Of a DNA stretch of 37,650 nucleotides, positions 25,785 to 34,516 are shown one piece after another (within the stretch, counting starts at the first letter, position 1; each line of letters starts with the position of its first letter). The notes beneath the pieces were generated by a model. That model did no database searches and was not told where the DNA came from. It saw nothing but the letters and a program-made list of their open reading frames with translations. The stretch is from Bradyrhizobium altum (GTDB lineage Bacteria; Pseudomonadota; Alphaproteobacteria; Rhizobiales; Xanthobacteraceae). Both the position numbers and the translations under genes were made by a program. The stretch lies in NCBI RefSeq assembly GCF_020889705.1, contig NZ_JACMYP010000054.1, positions 1-37,650 of the forward strand. Direction: 5' to 3'.

Positions 25785-26228
25785 TCAGTTCGCGCTGCCG
25801 ATCAGGCTTTCCAGCAGCCGCTTGAGCTCGGTGGTCGACTTGTCGCCATAGCTCTCGACGATGTGCTCTTCCTGGCTCACCGCCAGCGAGTTCAGCCGGC
25901 GGCACAGCGCCTTGCCGCGATCGGAGACGAACATCAGCACCTTGCGGCGATCCTTCGGATCCTGCACGCGATAGACCAGGGCGTCCGACACCATGCGGTC
26001 GATCATCTTGGTCAGCGTCGGATGGTTGAGCAGCACGGCGTCGGCAAGCTCGCCCATCGAGTGGCCGTTGCCGTCGGACAGCACTTTGAGGATGCGCCAC
26101 TGCTCGACCGGCACGCCTTCCTTGGCCAGCCGCGTCTCCAACTGCCGGTTGATCTCCCGGTTGGCGTGCGCGAGCAGGTAGGTGAGGTGTTCGGTGATCG
26201 GGGAATTTTCTTTCGGCGGTTTAGCCAC
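25785..26228 (-). CDS. MarR-family transcriptional regulator
   Basis: The 147-residue protein has the winged-helix MarR core. VEQWRILKVLSDGNGHSMGE leads into LADAVLLNHPTLTKMIDRMV as helix-turn-helix, and DPKDRRKVLMFVSDRGKALC forms the wing. MarR dimers bind palindromes and are usually released by small aromatic or related ligands. The start is GTG 26226-26228. It is divergent from the AmiC-like pair, and the 178-bp gap between them holds a perfect palindrome overlapping a candidate promoter. This makes it the likely local regulator of the amide locus, by inference from position. Confidence 0.92.
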   Translation of the reverse strand: MAKPPKENSPITEHLTYLLAHANREINRQLETRLAKEGVPVEQWRILKVLSDGNGHSMGELADAVLLNHPTLTKMIDRMVSDALVYRVQDPKDRRKVLMFVSDRGKALCRRLNSLAVSQEEHIVESYGDKSTTELKRLLESLIGSAN

Positions 26229-26302
26229 GGCGTGAGACCTGGTTCCTGACCCGGTGAATGAATGTCCGGCAACTCATGCCATTTCTATATGCACTTCAAT
26301 TG

Positions 26303-26330
26303 TTGAATATTCAATATTTTCCCCTAGGAT
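26303..26330 (+). promoter_or_regulatory. Candidate promoter with overlapping MarR-type operator
   Basis: TTGAATATTCAA (26303-26314) is a perfect 12-bp palindrome. Its left half is also a candidate -35 (TTGAAT, 26303-26308), with a 16-bp spacer to TAGGAT (26325-26330). A repressor bound here would block the promoter of the AmiC-like gene. CAATTG (26297-26302) adjoins it. Confidence 0.5.
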
Positions 26331-26406
26331 ATTCCCCCAACCAAAGGGCGGATGCCGCGACCGCCCGCTGGCTGCGTTGCGTACTGCTTCCCAGACAGGA
26401 GTTGGC

Positions 26407-27588
26407 GTGCTCTCGACGGTCTCCTTCCAGGCGTATGGCGGCATGCCCGTCGCGCCGCCGCACCTGTTTCGAAATCCGTCGTCCTGTGCGGCCGATCTCG
26501 CTTTGACCGTCAAGCCGGGCTCCTCGCGCCGGGGCGGCACCGACGGCAAGCTCCGGATCGGCAATTTCATCACCTTCTCCGGCGCGCCCGGGATCTGGGG
26601 GCCGATCTCGGCCAACAGCGTCATGCTGGCGGTTGCCGAGATCAACCGGCGCGGCGGCATCCGCGGCCGCGAGGTCGAATTGTCGATGTACGACGCCGGC
26701 GGGCCGATCGAGGAGGTGGTGCGCCGCGCCGAGCGGGCGATCGCCTTCGACGAGATCGACGTCATCATGGGCTCGCATATCTCGGCGGTCCGCCTCGCGC
26801 TGCGCAAGGTCACGGCCGGCCGCATCCCCTATGTCTACACGCCGGTTTATGAGGGCGGCGAACGGACGCCCGGCGTGATGGCGATCGGCGAGACGCCGCG
26901 CGCCGAAAGCCGCCCGGCGATCCACTGGCTCACCGAGGTCAAGAAGGCGCAGCGCTGGTACCTGATCGGCAGCGACTATGTCTGGCCCTGGCAATCGCAT
27001 CGCGCGGTGAAGCGCTACATCAAGGAGGCCGGCGGCCAGGTGGTCGGCGAGGAATTCGTCCCGCTCGGCGAGGACGATCACGAGCCGCATCTGGCGCGGA
27101 TTCGTGCAGCCCAGCCCGATGTCGTGCTGATTACCCTGATCGGGACCGACAGCATCACCTTCAACCGCGCCTTCGCCGACGCAGGACTCGCCGCCACCAC
27201 GCTGCGCTATGCCGGCGCGATGGACGAGACCGTGCTGCTCGGCATCGGGCCGGACGCGACCGAGAACCTGTTCTGCGCCTCCGGTTATTTCGGCTGCGTC
27301 GATTCGCGCGCCAATGACGAGTTCCAGATCAGCTACCGCGCGATGTTCGGGGCGCACGCGCCGCCGATCGGCTCGGTCGGGCAGTCCAACTACGAGGGGA
27401 TGCGCTTTCTCGAAGCGGCGGCCAACCGGGCGCGCTCGCTGTCAACGGGCCCTTTATCCGCCGCGGCGCGCAACCTCGTCTACAGCGGCGCCCGCGGCAC
27501 CGTCACCATTCGCGACGGCCGTGCCGAAATGCCGATCTATCTTGCCGAGGCCGACGGTCTCGACTTCAATGTGATCAAGGCGATCTAG
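26407..27588 (+). CDS. AmiC-like periplasmic-binding-fold protein without signal peptide (copy 1)
   Basis: The 393-residue protein belongs to the type I periplasmic-binding fold of the AmiC/urea-binding branch. It has KLRIGNFITFSGAPGIWGP, MLAVAEINRRGGIRGREVEL, YVYTPVYEGGERTPGV, WYLIGSDYVWPWQSHRAVKR and RIRAAQPDVVLITLIGTDS. There is no hydrophobic signal peptide and no Tat motif before the domain, so it should stay in the cytoplasm like Pseudomonas AmiC, the amide sensor that controls AmiR. GTG 26407 is chosen because AGGAG lies 5 nt upstream and its paralogue starts the same way. It lies upstream of a paralogue, an amidase and an ABC importer. Confidence 0.8.
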   Translation: MLSTVSFQAYGGMPVAPPHLFRNPSSCAADLALTVKPGSSRRGGTDGKLRIGNFITFSGAPGIWGPISANSVMLAVAEINRRGGIRGREVELSMYDAGGPIEEVVRRAERAIAFDEIDVIMGSHISAVRLALRKVTAGRIPYVYTPVYEGGERTPGVMAIGETPRAESRPAIHWLTEVKKAQRWYLIGSDYVWPWQSHRAVKRYIKEAGGQVVGEEFVPLGEDDHEPHLARIRAAQPDVVLITLIGTDSITFNRAFADAGLAATTLRYAGAMDETVLLGIGPDATENLFCASGYFGCVDSRANDEFQISYRAMFGAHAPPIGSVGQSNYEGMRFLEAAANRARSLSTGPLSAAARNLVYSGARGTVTIRDGRAEMPIYLAEADGLDFNVIKAI

Positions 27589-27651
27589 CGTGGCACCGTC
27601 GCCCGCGAGGGCGATGCCGTGAGCGGCGTGGGGTGCCGGACAGGAGCAGGT

Positions 27652-28836
27652 GTGCATTCGACGCCCAACGTCATGGCAAGAAACCTCCCGTTCCCGCCAT
27701 CCCTGCTGTTCAGGAACCTGGCGTCGGCGGCGTCGGATCGGCTGCTTGCGCCGATGGATCGTGGCGGGTTCGGTCCGCGCGGCGCGCGCAACCGGCTGCG
27801 GATCGGTGGCTTCGTCTGTTGCTCCGGTTCGCCCGGGATGTGGGGGCCCGCCGCGACCTCGACCGCGCAGCTCGCCGTTGCCGAGATCAACCGGCGCGGC
27901 GGCATCCTCGGCCGCGAGATCGAGTTCTCGGTCTACGACGCCGGCGGCCCCATCGACGAGGTGATCGACCGCGCCGCGCAGGCGATCGCCTCCGACGAGG
28001 TCGATCTCATCATGGGCATGCACACCAGCGCGGTGCGTGTCGCGCTGCGCAACCTCATCACCCGCAGCAAGATCCCCTACATCTACACGCCGGTCTATGA
28101 AGGCGGCGAGCGGACGCCGGGCGTTATTGCGATCGGCGAGACGCCGCGTTGGCAGAACCGGCCGTCGATCCACTGGCTGGCCGAGGCGAAGCGCGCCAGG
28201 CGCTGGTACCTGATCGGCAGCGATTATGTCTGGCCCTGGCAGTCGCACCGCGCGGTGAAGCGCTACATCAAGGAGACCGGGGGCCTCGTGGTCGGTGAGG
28301 AGTTTGTGCCGGTCGGCGAGGACGATCACGAGGCGCATCTGGAGCGGATCCGAGCGGCGAAGCCCGATGTCGTGCTGATCTCGCTGATCGGCACCGACAG
28401 CGTGACCTTCAACCGCGCCTTCGCCGATGCGGGGCTTGCCGCCACCACGCTGCGCTTTGCCGGCTGTTTCGACGAAACGGCGCTGCTCGGCGTCGGCGCC
28501 GACAAGACCGAGAACCTGTTCTGCGCCTCCGGCTATTTCCCATCTGTCGGCTCGCAGGCCGGCGACGATTTCAGGGACCGCTATCGTGCGATGTTCGGCC
28601 CGTTCGCGCCGCCGGTCGGATCCTGCGGCGAGTCCGCCTATGAAGGCTTCTGCCTGTTAGAGGCCGCCGCCAACCGCGCCGGCACGCTCGACCTGCGGCC
28701 GCTGCTCGCGGCTGCGGACAATCTCGTCTATCGCGGCGCGCGCGGTCCGGTCACCGTGCGCAATGGCCACGCCAGGATGCCGATGCATCTTGCCGAAGCC
28801 GATGGCCTCGACTTTAGGGTAATCAAGGCGATCTGA
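27652..28836 (+). CDS. AmiC-like periplasmic-binding-fold protein without signal peptide (copy 2)
   Basis: This 394-residue paralogue of the preceding gene has the same motifs (LAVAEINRRGGILGREIEF, YIYTPVYEGGERTPGVIAI, WYLIGSDYVWPWQSHRAVKR, FNRAFADAGLAATTLRFAG). It too lacks a signal peptide. GTG 27652 has AGGAG 5 nt upstream, matching copy 1 in spacing and surrounding text (CAGGAG...GTG). It differs from copy 1 mainly in the N-terminal 40 residues and the C-terminal lobe after NLFCASGYF, which could mean a different ligand. A 28-bp dyad lies between it and the amidase gene. Confidence 0.8.
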   Translation: MHSTPNVMARNLPFPPSLLFRNLASAASDRLLAPMDRGGFGPRGARNRLRIGGFVCCSGSPGMWGPAATSTAQLAVAEINRRGGILGREIEFSVYDAGGPIDEVIDRAAQAIASDEVDLIMGMHTSAVRVALRNLITRSKIPYIYTPVYEGGERTPGVIAIGETPRWQNRPSIHWLAEAKRARRWYLIGSDYVWPWQSHRAVKRYIKETGGLVVGEEFVPVGEDDHEAHLERIRAAKPDVVLISLIGTDSVTFNRAFADAGLAATTLRFAGCFDETALLGVGADKTENLFCASGYFPSVGSQAGDDFRDRYRAMFGPFAPPVGSCGESAYEGFCLLEAAANRAGTLDLRPLLAAADNLVYRGARGPVTVRNGHARMPMHLAEADGLDFRVIKAI

Positions 28837-28879
28837 CGCCAGATGCGACAGCCTGCCGAACCGATCCATGAAATAATAC

Positions 28880-28907
28880 TTGAAAAGGAAAATATTTCCG
28901 TTTTCAA
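28880..28907. promoter_or_regulatory. 28-bp imperfect dyad upstream of the amidase gene
   Basis: Outer arms TTGAAAA (28880-28886) and TTTTCAA (28901-28907) are perfect complements. Inner arms GGAAA (28887-28891) and TTTCC (28895-28899) pair around ATA, with one unpaired G (28900). It is very AT-rich for this genome. The half-sites TTGAA/TTCAA recall the palindrome at 26303. It may be an operator or an RNA attenuator/antiterminator 110 bp before the amidase start. Confidence 0.5.
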
Positions 28908-29019
28908 TACAACAACGGGGTGGGCGGTTCGCGCGGGTCAAACGCGCCGCCGCTGCTTCGTGCCCAAGGGATCCGATCCAGGAATCAAATCCAGAGATCA
29001 AAAGCTTCAGGAGAGCGCC

Positions 29020-30534
29020 GTGACCGTCGTCCTTCCCACGCCAACGCAACTTCGTGCCGTCGCCGAGCAGTGCGGCCTGTCCCTGACCGATGAGGACGTG
29101 GCCTCGTTCCGCGGCCTGATGCAGGGCTCGGTCGATGCCTACAACCTCGTCGCCCAGATGCCGGACGAACTGCCCGAGGTGAAATATCCGCGCACGCCCG
29201 GCTATCGTCCGGCACCGGAAGACAACAAGCACAACGCCTGGTACCGCAAGTCGACGGTGAAGGGCGCGGCCTCCGGCAAGCTCAAGGGCAAGACGGTGGC
29301 GCTGAAGGACAACATCATGCTGGCCGGCGTGCCGATGACCAACGGCTCGTCGACACTGGAAGGCTATATCCCCGATTTCGACGCCACCATCGTCACGCGC
29401 ATGCTGGATGCCGGCGCCGAGATCGCCGGCAAGACGCACTGCGAGCATTTCTGTCTGTCCGGCGGCAGCCACACCGGCTCCTACGGGCCGGTGCACAATC
29501 CGCACCAGATGGGCTATTCGGCCGGCGGCTCGTCGTCGGGCTCGGGCGTGGTGGTCGCGCTCGGCGAGGTCGACATGGCGATCGGCGGCGACCAGGGCGG
29601 CTCGATCCGCATGCCGTCCTCGTTCTGCGGCACCTACGGTATGAAGCCGACCTGGGGCCTCGTGCCCTACACCGGCATCATGCCGATCGAGATCTATGTC
29701 GACCACACCGGCCCGATGACCGCGACCGTGGAAGACAACGCGCTGCTGCTGGAAGTGCTGGCCGGCGACGACGGCTACGATCCCCGGATCAAGGCGCCGA
29801 AGGTCGACGACTACACCAAGGCGCTCGGCAAAGGCGTCAAGGGCATGAAGATCGGCATCGTCAAGGAAGGTTTTGAGCAGCCGACCGCGGAAGCTGCGGT
29901 GAATGAGAGCGTGCATGAGGCGGCCAAGCGCTTCAAGGACCTCGGCGCCAGCGTCGAGACGGTGTCGATCCCGATGCACATGCTCGGCGGCGCGATCTGG
30001 ACCCCGATCGGTACCGAAGGCCTGACCCAGACCATGATGTTCGGCGACGGCTACGGCCTCAGCCGCGGCGACCTCTATTCGACCTCGCTGATGGATTTCC
30101 ATCGCGGCTGGCGCCGTCAGGCGGATTCGCTGTCCGAGACCACGAAGCTGTTCATGATGCTCGGCACCTACATCAATAACACCTTCGGTCCGCGTTTCTA
30201 CGGCAAGGCGCTCAACATCTCCCGCCGGCTGGCCGCAGCCTATGACAAGGCCTTCAAGGACTACGATCTGCTGCTGATGCCGACCACGCCGATGAAGGCG
30301 ACGAAGTTGCCCGAGGCCAATGCCAGCCGCGAGGAGTATGTCGCCCGCGCGCTGGAGATGATCTCCAACACCGCGCCGTTCGACATCACCCATCACCCGG
30401 CGATGTCGCTGCCCTGCGGCATGGTCGATGGCTTGCCGGTCGGCCTGATGCTGGTCGGCCGGATGTTCGAGGAATCCACCATCTACCGCGCCGCGCACGC
30501 CTTCGAGCAGGCCGGCGACTGGAAGAAGATGTGA
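29020..30534 (+). CDS. Amidase, amidase-signature family
   Basis: The 504-residue enzyme hydrolyses carboxamides to acid and ammonia with a Ser-cisSer-Lys triad: K96 (VALKDNIMLAGVPM), the serines at 171-172 (GYSAGGSSSGSG) and nucleophile S195 (GGDQGGSIRMPSSFCGTYG). The sequence around it (LVPYTGIMPIEIYVDHTGP, MISNTAPFDITHHPAMSLPC) resembles nitrile-pathway amidases of Rhodococcus type. No nitrile hydratase gene is in the window. GTG 29020 has AGGAGA 5 nt upstream; an open frame to 28843 runs through the dyad and is not family sequence. It lies between the AmiC-like pair and the ABC importer, so import and hydrolysis of an amide is the likely joint role. Confidence 0.93.
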   Translation: MTVVLPTPTQLRAVAEQCGLSLTDEDVASFRGLMQGSVDAYNLVAQMPDELPEVKYPRTPGYRPAPEDNKHNAWYRKSTVKGAASGKLKGKTVALKDNIMLAGVPMTNGSSTLEGYIPDFDATIVTRMLDAGAEIAGKTHCEHFCLSGGSHTGSYGPVHNPHQMGYSAGGSSSGSGVVVALGEVDMAIGGDQGGSIRMPSSFCGTYGMKPTWGLVPYTGIMPIEIYVDHTGPMTATVEDNALLLEVLAGDDGYDPRIKAPKVDDYTKALGKGVKGMKIGIVKEGFEQPTAEAAVNESVHEAAKRFKDLGASVETVSIPMHMLGGAIWTPIGTEGLTQTMMFGDGYGLSRGDLYSTSLMDFHRGWRRQADSLSETTKLFMMLGTYINNTFGPRFYGKALNISRRLAAAYDKAFKDYDLLLMPTTPMKATKLPEANASREEYVARALEMISNTAPFDITHHPAMSLPCGMVDGLPVGLMLVGRMFEESTIYRAAHAFEQAGDWKKM

Positions 30535-30576
30535 GGCGCCGCTTGTCGCAGAAACAGGCCGAACGGATCGGGCACC

Positions 30577-31434
30577 ATGGCTAGCACCTTCGCCGCGGTG
30601 TTCGAGATCGTGAGCTTCGGCGCGATCATCGTGCTGGTCGTGCTCGGGCTCGGCATCATCGCCAGCATGATGGGCATCTTCAACTTCGCGCAGGGCGAAT
30701 TCGTCCTGCTCGGGGCCTATGTGACCTATCTGGCCTACGCCCACGGTGCGCCGGTCTGGGTCGGCATGGTCGCCGCGCCCTTTGTGGTCGGCGCGCTCGG
30801 CTTCGTGCTGGAGGCGCTGATCATCAGGCGGTTCTATGCCGCGCCGATCGTGGCGATGCTCGGCACCTATGCGCTCGGGCTGATCATCCGCGAAAGCGTC
30901 CGCGGCCTGATCGGCGGCTTCTATCTCACGGTGCCGGAGCCGATCGGCGGTTCGATCGACCTCGGCTCCGTCCACATCTCGGCCTGGCGCTTCACCATCA
31001 TCGTGATCACGCTGTTGGTGATGGGCGGCTGCTATCTGCTGCTGGCGCGCACGAGCTTCGGGCTTCGGGTCCGCGCCACGCTGGAAAACCCGGCGCTGGC
31101 GCGTGCGTCGGGCATCTCGACGCCGCTGATCTACGGCGCGACCTTTGCGTTCGGCGCGGCCTTGGCCGGGCTTGCCGGCGCGCTGATCGTGCCGGTATTC
31201 AGCCTGTTTGCCGATCTCGGCATCCGCTTCCTGATCCAGGGCTTCGTCGCCGTGATGGTCGGTGGGGTCGGCTCCTTCATCGGTCCGGTCGCCGGCGCCG
31301 GCGTGATCGGCACGCTCAGCGCGGCGCTGCCATGGGTCATGTCTCCCGTCGTCGCCGACGTCCTCGTCTTCGTGCTCGCCATCGCCTTCATCAAATTCCG
31401 GCCGCAAGGCCTCATTGCTGGGAAAGGGGTCTAA
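30577..31434 (+). CDS. Urea/amide-type ABC transporter permease (LivH/UrtB family)
   Basis: The 285-residue integral membrane protein has about eight membrane segments and the LivH-type motifs GIIASMMGIFNFAQGEFVLL, RVRATLENPALARASGIST and LIQGFVAVMVGGVGSFIGPV. It forms one half of the channel in the hydrophobic amino acid/amide (HAAT) importer. The start is ATG 30577, 42 bp after the amidase stop. The downstream binding protein starts 5 bp after its stop, so these genes are one operon. Confidence 0.92.
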   Translation: MASTFAAVFEIVSFGAIIVLVVLGLGIIASMMGIFNFAQGEFVLLGAYVTYLAYAHGAPVWVGMVAAPFVVGALGFVLEALIIRRFYAAPIVAMLGTYALGLIIRESVRGLIGGFYLTVPEPIGGSIDLGSVHISAWRFTIIVITLLVMGGCYLLLARTSFGLRVRATLENPALARASGISTPLIYGATFAFGAALAGLAGALIVPVFSLFADLGIRFLIQGFVAVMVGGVGSFIGPVAGAGVIGTLSAALPWVMSPVVADVLVFVLAIAFIKFRPQGLIAGKGV

Positions 31435-31439
31435 TCACC

Positions 31440-32660
31440 ATGTCGATTGAACGCATGAATCTCACGCGCCGCCGCTTCATGAGCAATTTTGCCTTCGCGA
31501 CCGGCGCGCTCGCGACCGGGGTCGGAAGCTGGGTGGTGAGGCCGGATTGGGCCAACGCCGCCGAGGGCCCGATCAAGGTCGGCATCGCGACCGACCTGAC
31601 CGGCCCGATCGCCTATGCCGGCAATGCCGACGCCAACGTCGCCAAGATGGTGATCAAGGAGATCAACGCCGGCGGCGGCCTGCTCGGCCGGCCGCTCGAG
31701 CTCTATATCGAGGACACCGCCTCGAACGAATCGGTCGCGGTCGGCAATGTCCGCAAGTTGATCCAGCGCGACAAGGTCGACATGGTGCTGGGCGGCATCA
31801 CCTCGTCGATGCGCAACGCGATCAAGGACCCGATCGTGGCGCGCGGCAAGACGCTCTACATCTATCCGCAGCTCTACGAGGGCAAGGAGTGCACGCCCTA
31901 TCTGTTCTGCACCGGGCCGACGCCGGCGCAGCAATGCGATGAGTTCATTCCCTGGCTGATCAAGAACGGCGGCAAGAAGTTCGCGCTGCCGAGCGCCAAC
32001 TATGTCTGGCCGCACACGCTCAACGTCTACGCCCGCAAGGTGATCGAGGACAATGGCGGCGAGGTCGTGTTCGAGGAGTATTACCCGCTCGACCAGGTCG
32101 ACTTCTCGTCGACCGTCAACCGCATCATCTCGAACAAGGTCGATGTCGTCTTCAACACCGTGATCCCGCCGGGCGTCGGCCCGTTCTTCAAGCAGCTCTA
32201 TGAAGCCGGCTTCCTCAAGAACGGCGGGCGGCTCGCCTGCGTCTACTATGACGAGAACACGCTCAACATCAATCAGGCCAGCGAGATCGAGGGGCTGGCG
32301 AGCTGCCTCGACTATTTCAAGGTGCTGACCAAGGAGGATCCGTTCAACGCCAAGATCCAGGCGGCCTATGAGAAGGATTTTCCGGGCAACTTCCTGTTCG
32401 CGGCCGGCAGCGCCGCCACTGGAACTTATCGCGGCCTCAAGCTGTGGGAAGCCGCGGTCAAGGAAGCCGGCAAGGTCGATCGCGACTCGGTTGCGGCCGC
32501 GCTCGATCACGCCAAGATCGCCGAAGGGCCCGGCGGACCCGCCGAAATGGTTCCGGGCAAGCGTCACTGCAAGATGAAGATGTACACTGCTGTTGCCAAA
32601 GGCGGGAACTATGAGATCGTGGCGCGCAGCGCCGGTCTCGTCGATCCCAAGGAATGCTGA
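31440..32660 (+). CDS. Tat-exported substrate-binding protein of the amide/urea ABC importer
   Basis: The 406-residue protein begins with a twin-arginine signal (NLTRRRFMSNFAFATGALAT) and a probable cleavage after WANAA. The mature part has the type I binding fold with KVGIATDLTGPIAYAGNADA, KEINAGGGLLGRPLELYIED, LYIYPQLYEGKECTPYLFC and SANYVWPHTLNVYARKVIED. It resembles UrtA/FmdD-type urea and short-chain amide binders. It is related to the two AmiC-like proteins upstream but is exported, unlike them. ATG 31440 is used; ATG 31455 just before the RRR motif is an alternative. It is placed between the two permease genes. Confidence 0.92.
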   Translation: MSIERMNLTRRRFMSNFAFATGALATGVGSWVVRPDWANAAEGPIKVGIATDLTGPIAYAGNADANVAKMVIKEINAGGGLLGRPLELYIEDTASNESVAVGNVRKLIQRDKVDMVLGGITSSMRNAIKDPIVARGKTLYIYPQLYEGKECTPYLFCTGPTPAQQCDEFIPWLIKNGGKKFALPSANYVWPHTLNVYARKVIEDNGGEVVFEEYYPLDQVDFSSTVNRIISNKVDVVFNTVIPPGVGPFFKQLYEAGFLKNGGRLACVYYDENTLNINQASEIEGLASCLDYFKVLTKEDPFNAKIQAAYEKDFPGNFLFAAGSAATGTYRGLKLWEAAVKEAGKVDRDSVAAALDHAKIAEGPGGPAEMVPGKRHCKMKMYTAVAKGGNYEIVARSAGLVDPKEC

Positions 32661-32667
32661 GCAATCC

Positions 32668-33795
32668 ATGGGTGGAGCAGAACAGGCCGTCGCACGCATC
32701 GGTGAGGAACCGGATGTCGTGACAGGTGAGGATGCACCGGCTGCGCGCGCGCCGGCGGGACGGGCATCGGCAGGATGGAAGGTCCTGCCGATCGTGGAAG
32801 GGCTGGTGCTCTTGATCGCACTGGTCCTGCCATGGGTGCTGCAGGATTATCTCACGGTGTTCGCCACCCGCGTGGTGATCCTCGCGCTGTTCGCGCTGTC
32901 GTTCGATCTGGTGTGGGGCTATGCCGGCATCATGAGCTTCGGCCAGGCGCTGTTTTTCGGCGCCGCCGGCTACGGCGTGGCGCTGATGGCGCGCGACCTC
33001 AACGTCACCTCGATCCTTCTGATCCTGCCTGCCGGCATGCTGATCGGCCTCACCGCGTCGCTGCTGCTCGGCGGCTTCCTGCTGCTCGGGCGCTATCCCT
33101 CGAGCGTGATCTTCGTCTCGCTCGGCACCCTGACCGGCTCCTATGCGGCCGACCGGCTCGCGCGCGGCTGGTATTATCTCGGCGGCCAGAACGGCATCCC
33201 GTCGATCCCGCCGCTCACGCTCGGCAGCTACGAGTTCGAGGAGGGGCCGGTCTACTACTACATGGTGCTCGGCATCCTCCTGGTCGTCTATCTGCTCTGC
33301 CGCTTCCTCGTGCGTTCGCAATTCGGGCTGGCGCTCGCCGGCTTGCGCGAGAACGAGCAGCGCATCGCCTTCTTCGGCTACAAGGCGCAGCATCTGAAGG
33401 CGATCATCTTCGCGGTCGGCGGCACCATCGCCGGCCTCGCCGGCAGCCTCTACGCCTTCCACGAAGGCTTCGTCTGGCCCAACATGCTGGGCGTCGTGTT
33501 CTCGACCCAGGTCGTCCTCTACGTGTTGTTCGGCGGCTCCGGCACGCTGATCGGCGCGGTGATCGGCACCGTGATCATCGAGGGTGTCAGCTTCTGGCTG
33601 TCGGACAATTACCGCGATGTCTGGCCGATCATCCTCGGCGTGCTGCTGCTGCTCGTGATCATGTTCCGCCCGCTCGGGCTGGTCTCCTTCGTGCTCGGCG
33701 AGCGCGAGCGGGTCGGCAGCTTCGGCAAGGGACCAAACAAGAAGGGACCAAACAAGGCGCCAAAGCCAAAGGAGACCGGCAATGCCGCTCCTTGA
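32668..33795 (+). CDS. Urea/amide-type ABC transporter permease (LivM/UrtC family)
   Basis: The 375-residue protein has a hydrophilic N-terminal stretch of about 40 residues followed by about nine membrane segments. Family motifs are LVWGYAGIMSFGQALFFGAA, SQFGLALAGLRENEQRIAFF and GYKAQHLKAIIFAVGGTIAG. It pairs with the LivH-type permease. The C-terminal tail is basic and has a perfect duplication, KGPNKKGPNK, from two tandem 15-bp units (33727-33741 and 33742-33756). ATG 32668 starts 7 bp after the binding-protein stop. The stop lies 14 bp inside the next gene. Confidence 0.92.
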   Translation: MGGAEQAVARIGEEPDVVTGEDAPAARAPAGRASAGWKVLPIVEGLVLLIALVLPWVLQDYLTVFATRVVILALFALSFDLVWGYAGIMSFGQALFFGAAGYGVALMARDLNVTSILLILPAGMLIGLTASLLLGGFLLLGRYPSSVIFVSLGTLTGSYAADRLARGWYYLGGQNGIPSIPPLTLGSYEFEEGPVYYYMVLGILLVVYLLCRFLVRSQFGLALAGLRENEQRIAFFGYKAQHLKAIIFAVGGTIAGLAGSLYAFHEGFVWPNMLGVVFSTQVVLYVLFGGSGTLIGAVIGTVIIEGVSFWLSDNYRDVWPIILGVLLLLVIMFRPLGLVSFVLGERERVGSFGKGPNKKGPNKAPKPKETGNAAP

Positions 33796-34516
33796 GGCGC
33801 AAGGGATCAGCAAGGTGTACGGCAAGCTCACCGCGCTCGACGGTGCGGCGCTGACCGTCGGCGAGAACGAGTTTCATGGCCTGATCGGCCCGAACGGCTC
33901 GGGCAAGAGCACGCTGATGAAATGCGTCGCCGGCGCCGAGGTGCCGACCACGGGCAAGGTCGCGTTCGTCAACACCGACATCACGGCGTTCACGCCGACC
34001 GAGCGCGCCCGCGCCGGCATGAGCCTGAAATTCCAGATCACCTCGGTGCTGCCGACGCTGACGCTGTACGACAACATCCTGCTGGCGCTGCAGGCGCAGT
34101 CCTCGCTGTTCGATCTCGTGCTGTCGCGCACCCGCAACAGGCTGCACGATCAGGTGATGACGATGCTGACCCAGTTCCGTCTCGCCGATCGCGCGCATGA
34201 TGCCGCAGCGGCGTTGTCGCACGGCCAGCAGCAATGGCTCGAGATCGCGATGGCGCTCGCCGGCAAGCCGCGGCTGTTGCTGCTGGACGAGCCGACCGGC
34301 GGCATGAGCCTCGAGGAGCGCCGCGTCACCGGCGAGCTGTTGCAGCCGATCAAGCAGCACTGCTCGCTCGTCATCGTCGAACACGACCTCGATTTCATCC
34401 GCGACATCTGCGACCGCCTCACGGTGCTCGACCAGGGCAAGGTGCTGGCGTCGGGTACGGTCGCGGAAATCCAGGCCAACAAGAGCGTCCAGGAGATTTA
34501 TCTTCGCCGTGCCTGA
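33782..34516 (+). CDS. ABC transporter ATPase (LivG/UrtD family)
   Basis: This 244-residue ATPase powers the amide importer. Walker A is GPNGSGKST (36-44), the signature motif is LSHGQQQWLEIAMAL and Walker B is LLLLDEPTGGMS, followed by the H-loop VIVEHDLDFIRDICDR. The degenerate signature LSHGQ with WLEI is more like urea-type UrtD than branched-chain LivG. ATG 33782 has AAGGAG upstream and overlaps the permease gene by 14 bp, indicating coupled translation. Confidence 0.94.
   Translation: MPLLEAQGISKVYGKLTALDGAALTVGENEFHGLIGPNGSGKSTLMKCVAGAEVPTTGKVAFVNTDITAFTPTERARAGMSLKFQITSVLPTLTLYDNILLALQAQSSLFDLVLSRTRNRLHDQVMTMLTQFRLADRAHDAAAALSHGQQQWLEIAMALAGKPRLLLLDEPTGGMSLEERRVTGELLQPIKQHCSLVIVEHDLDFIRDICDRLTVLDQGKVLASGTVAEIQANKSVQEIYLRRA

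Noticed and set aside
28657..31407. 916-codon open frame on the minus strand across the amidase and permease genes
   Set aside because: Antisense artefact: His/Asp/Arg-rich with no recognisable domain, opposite clearly conserved genes.
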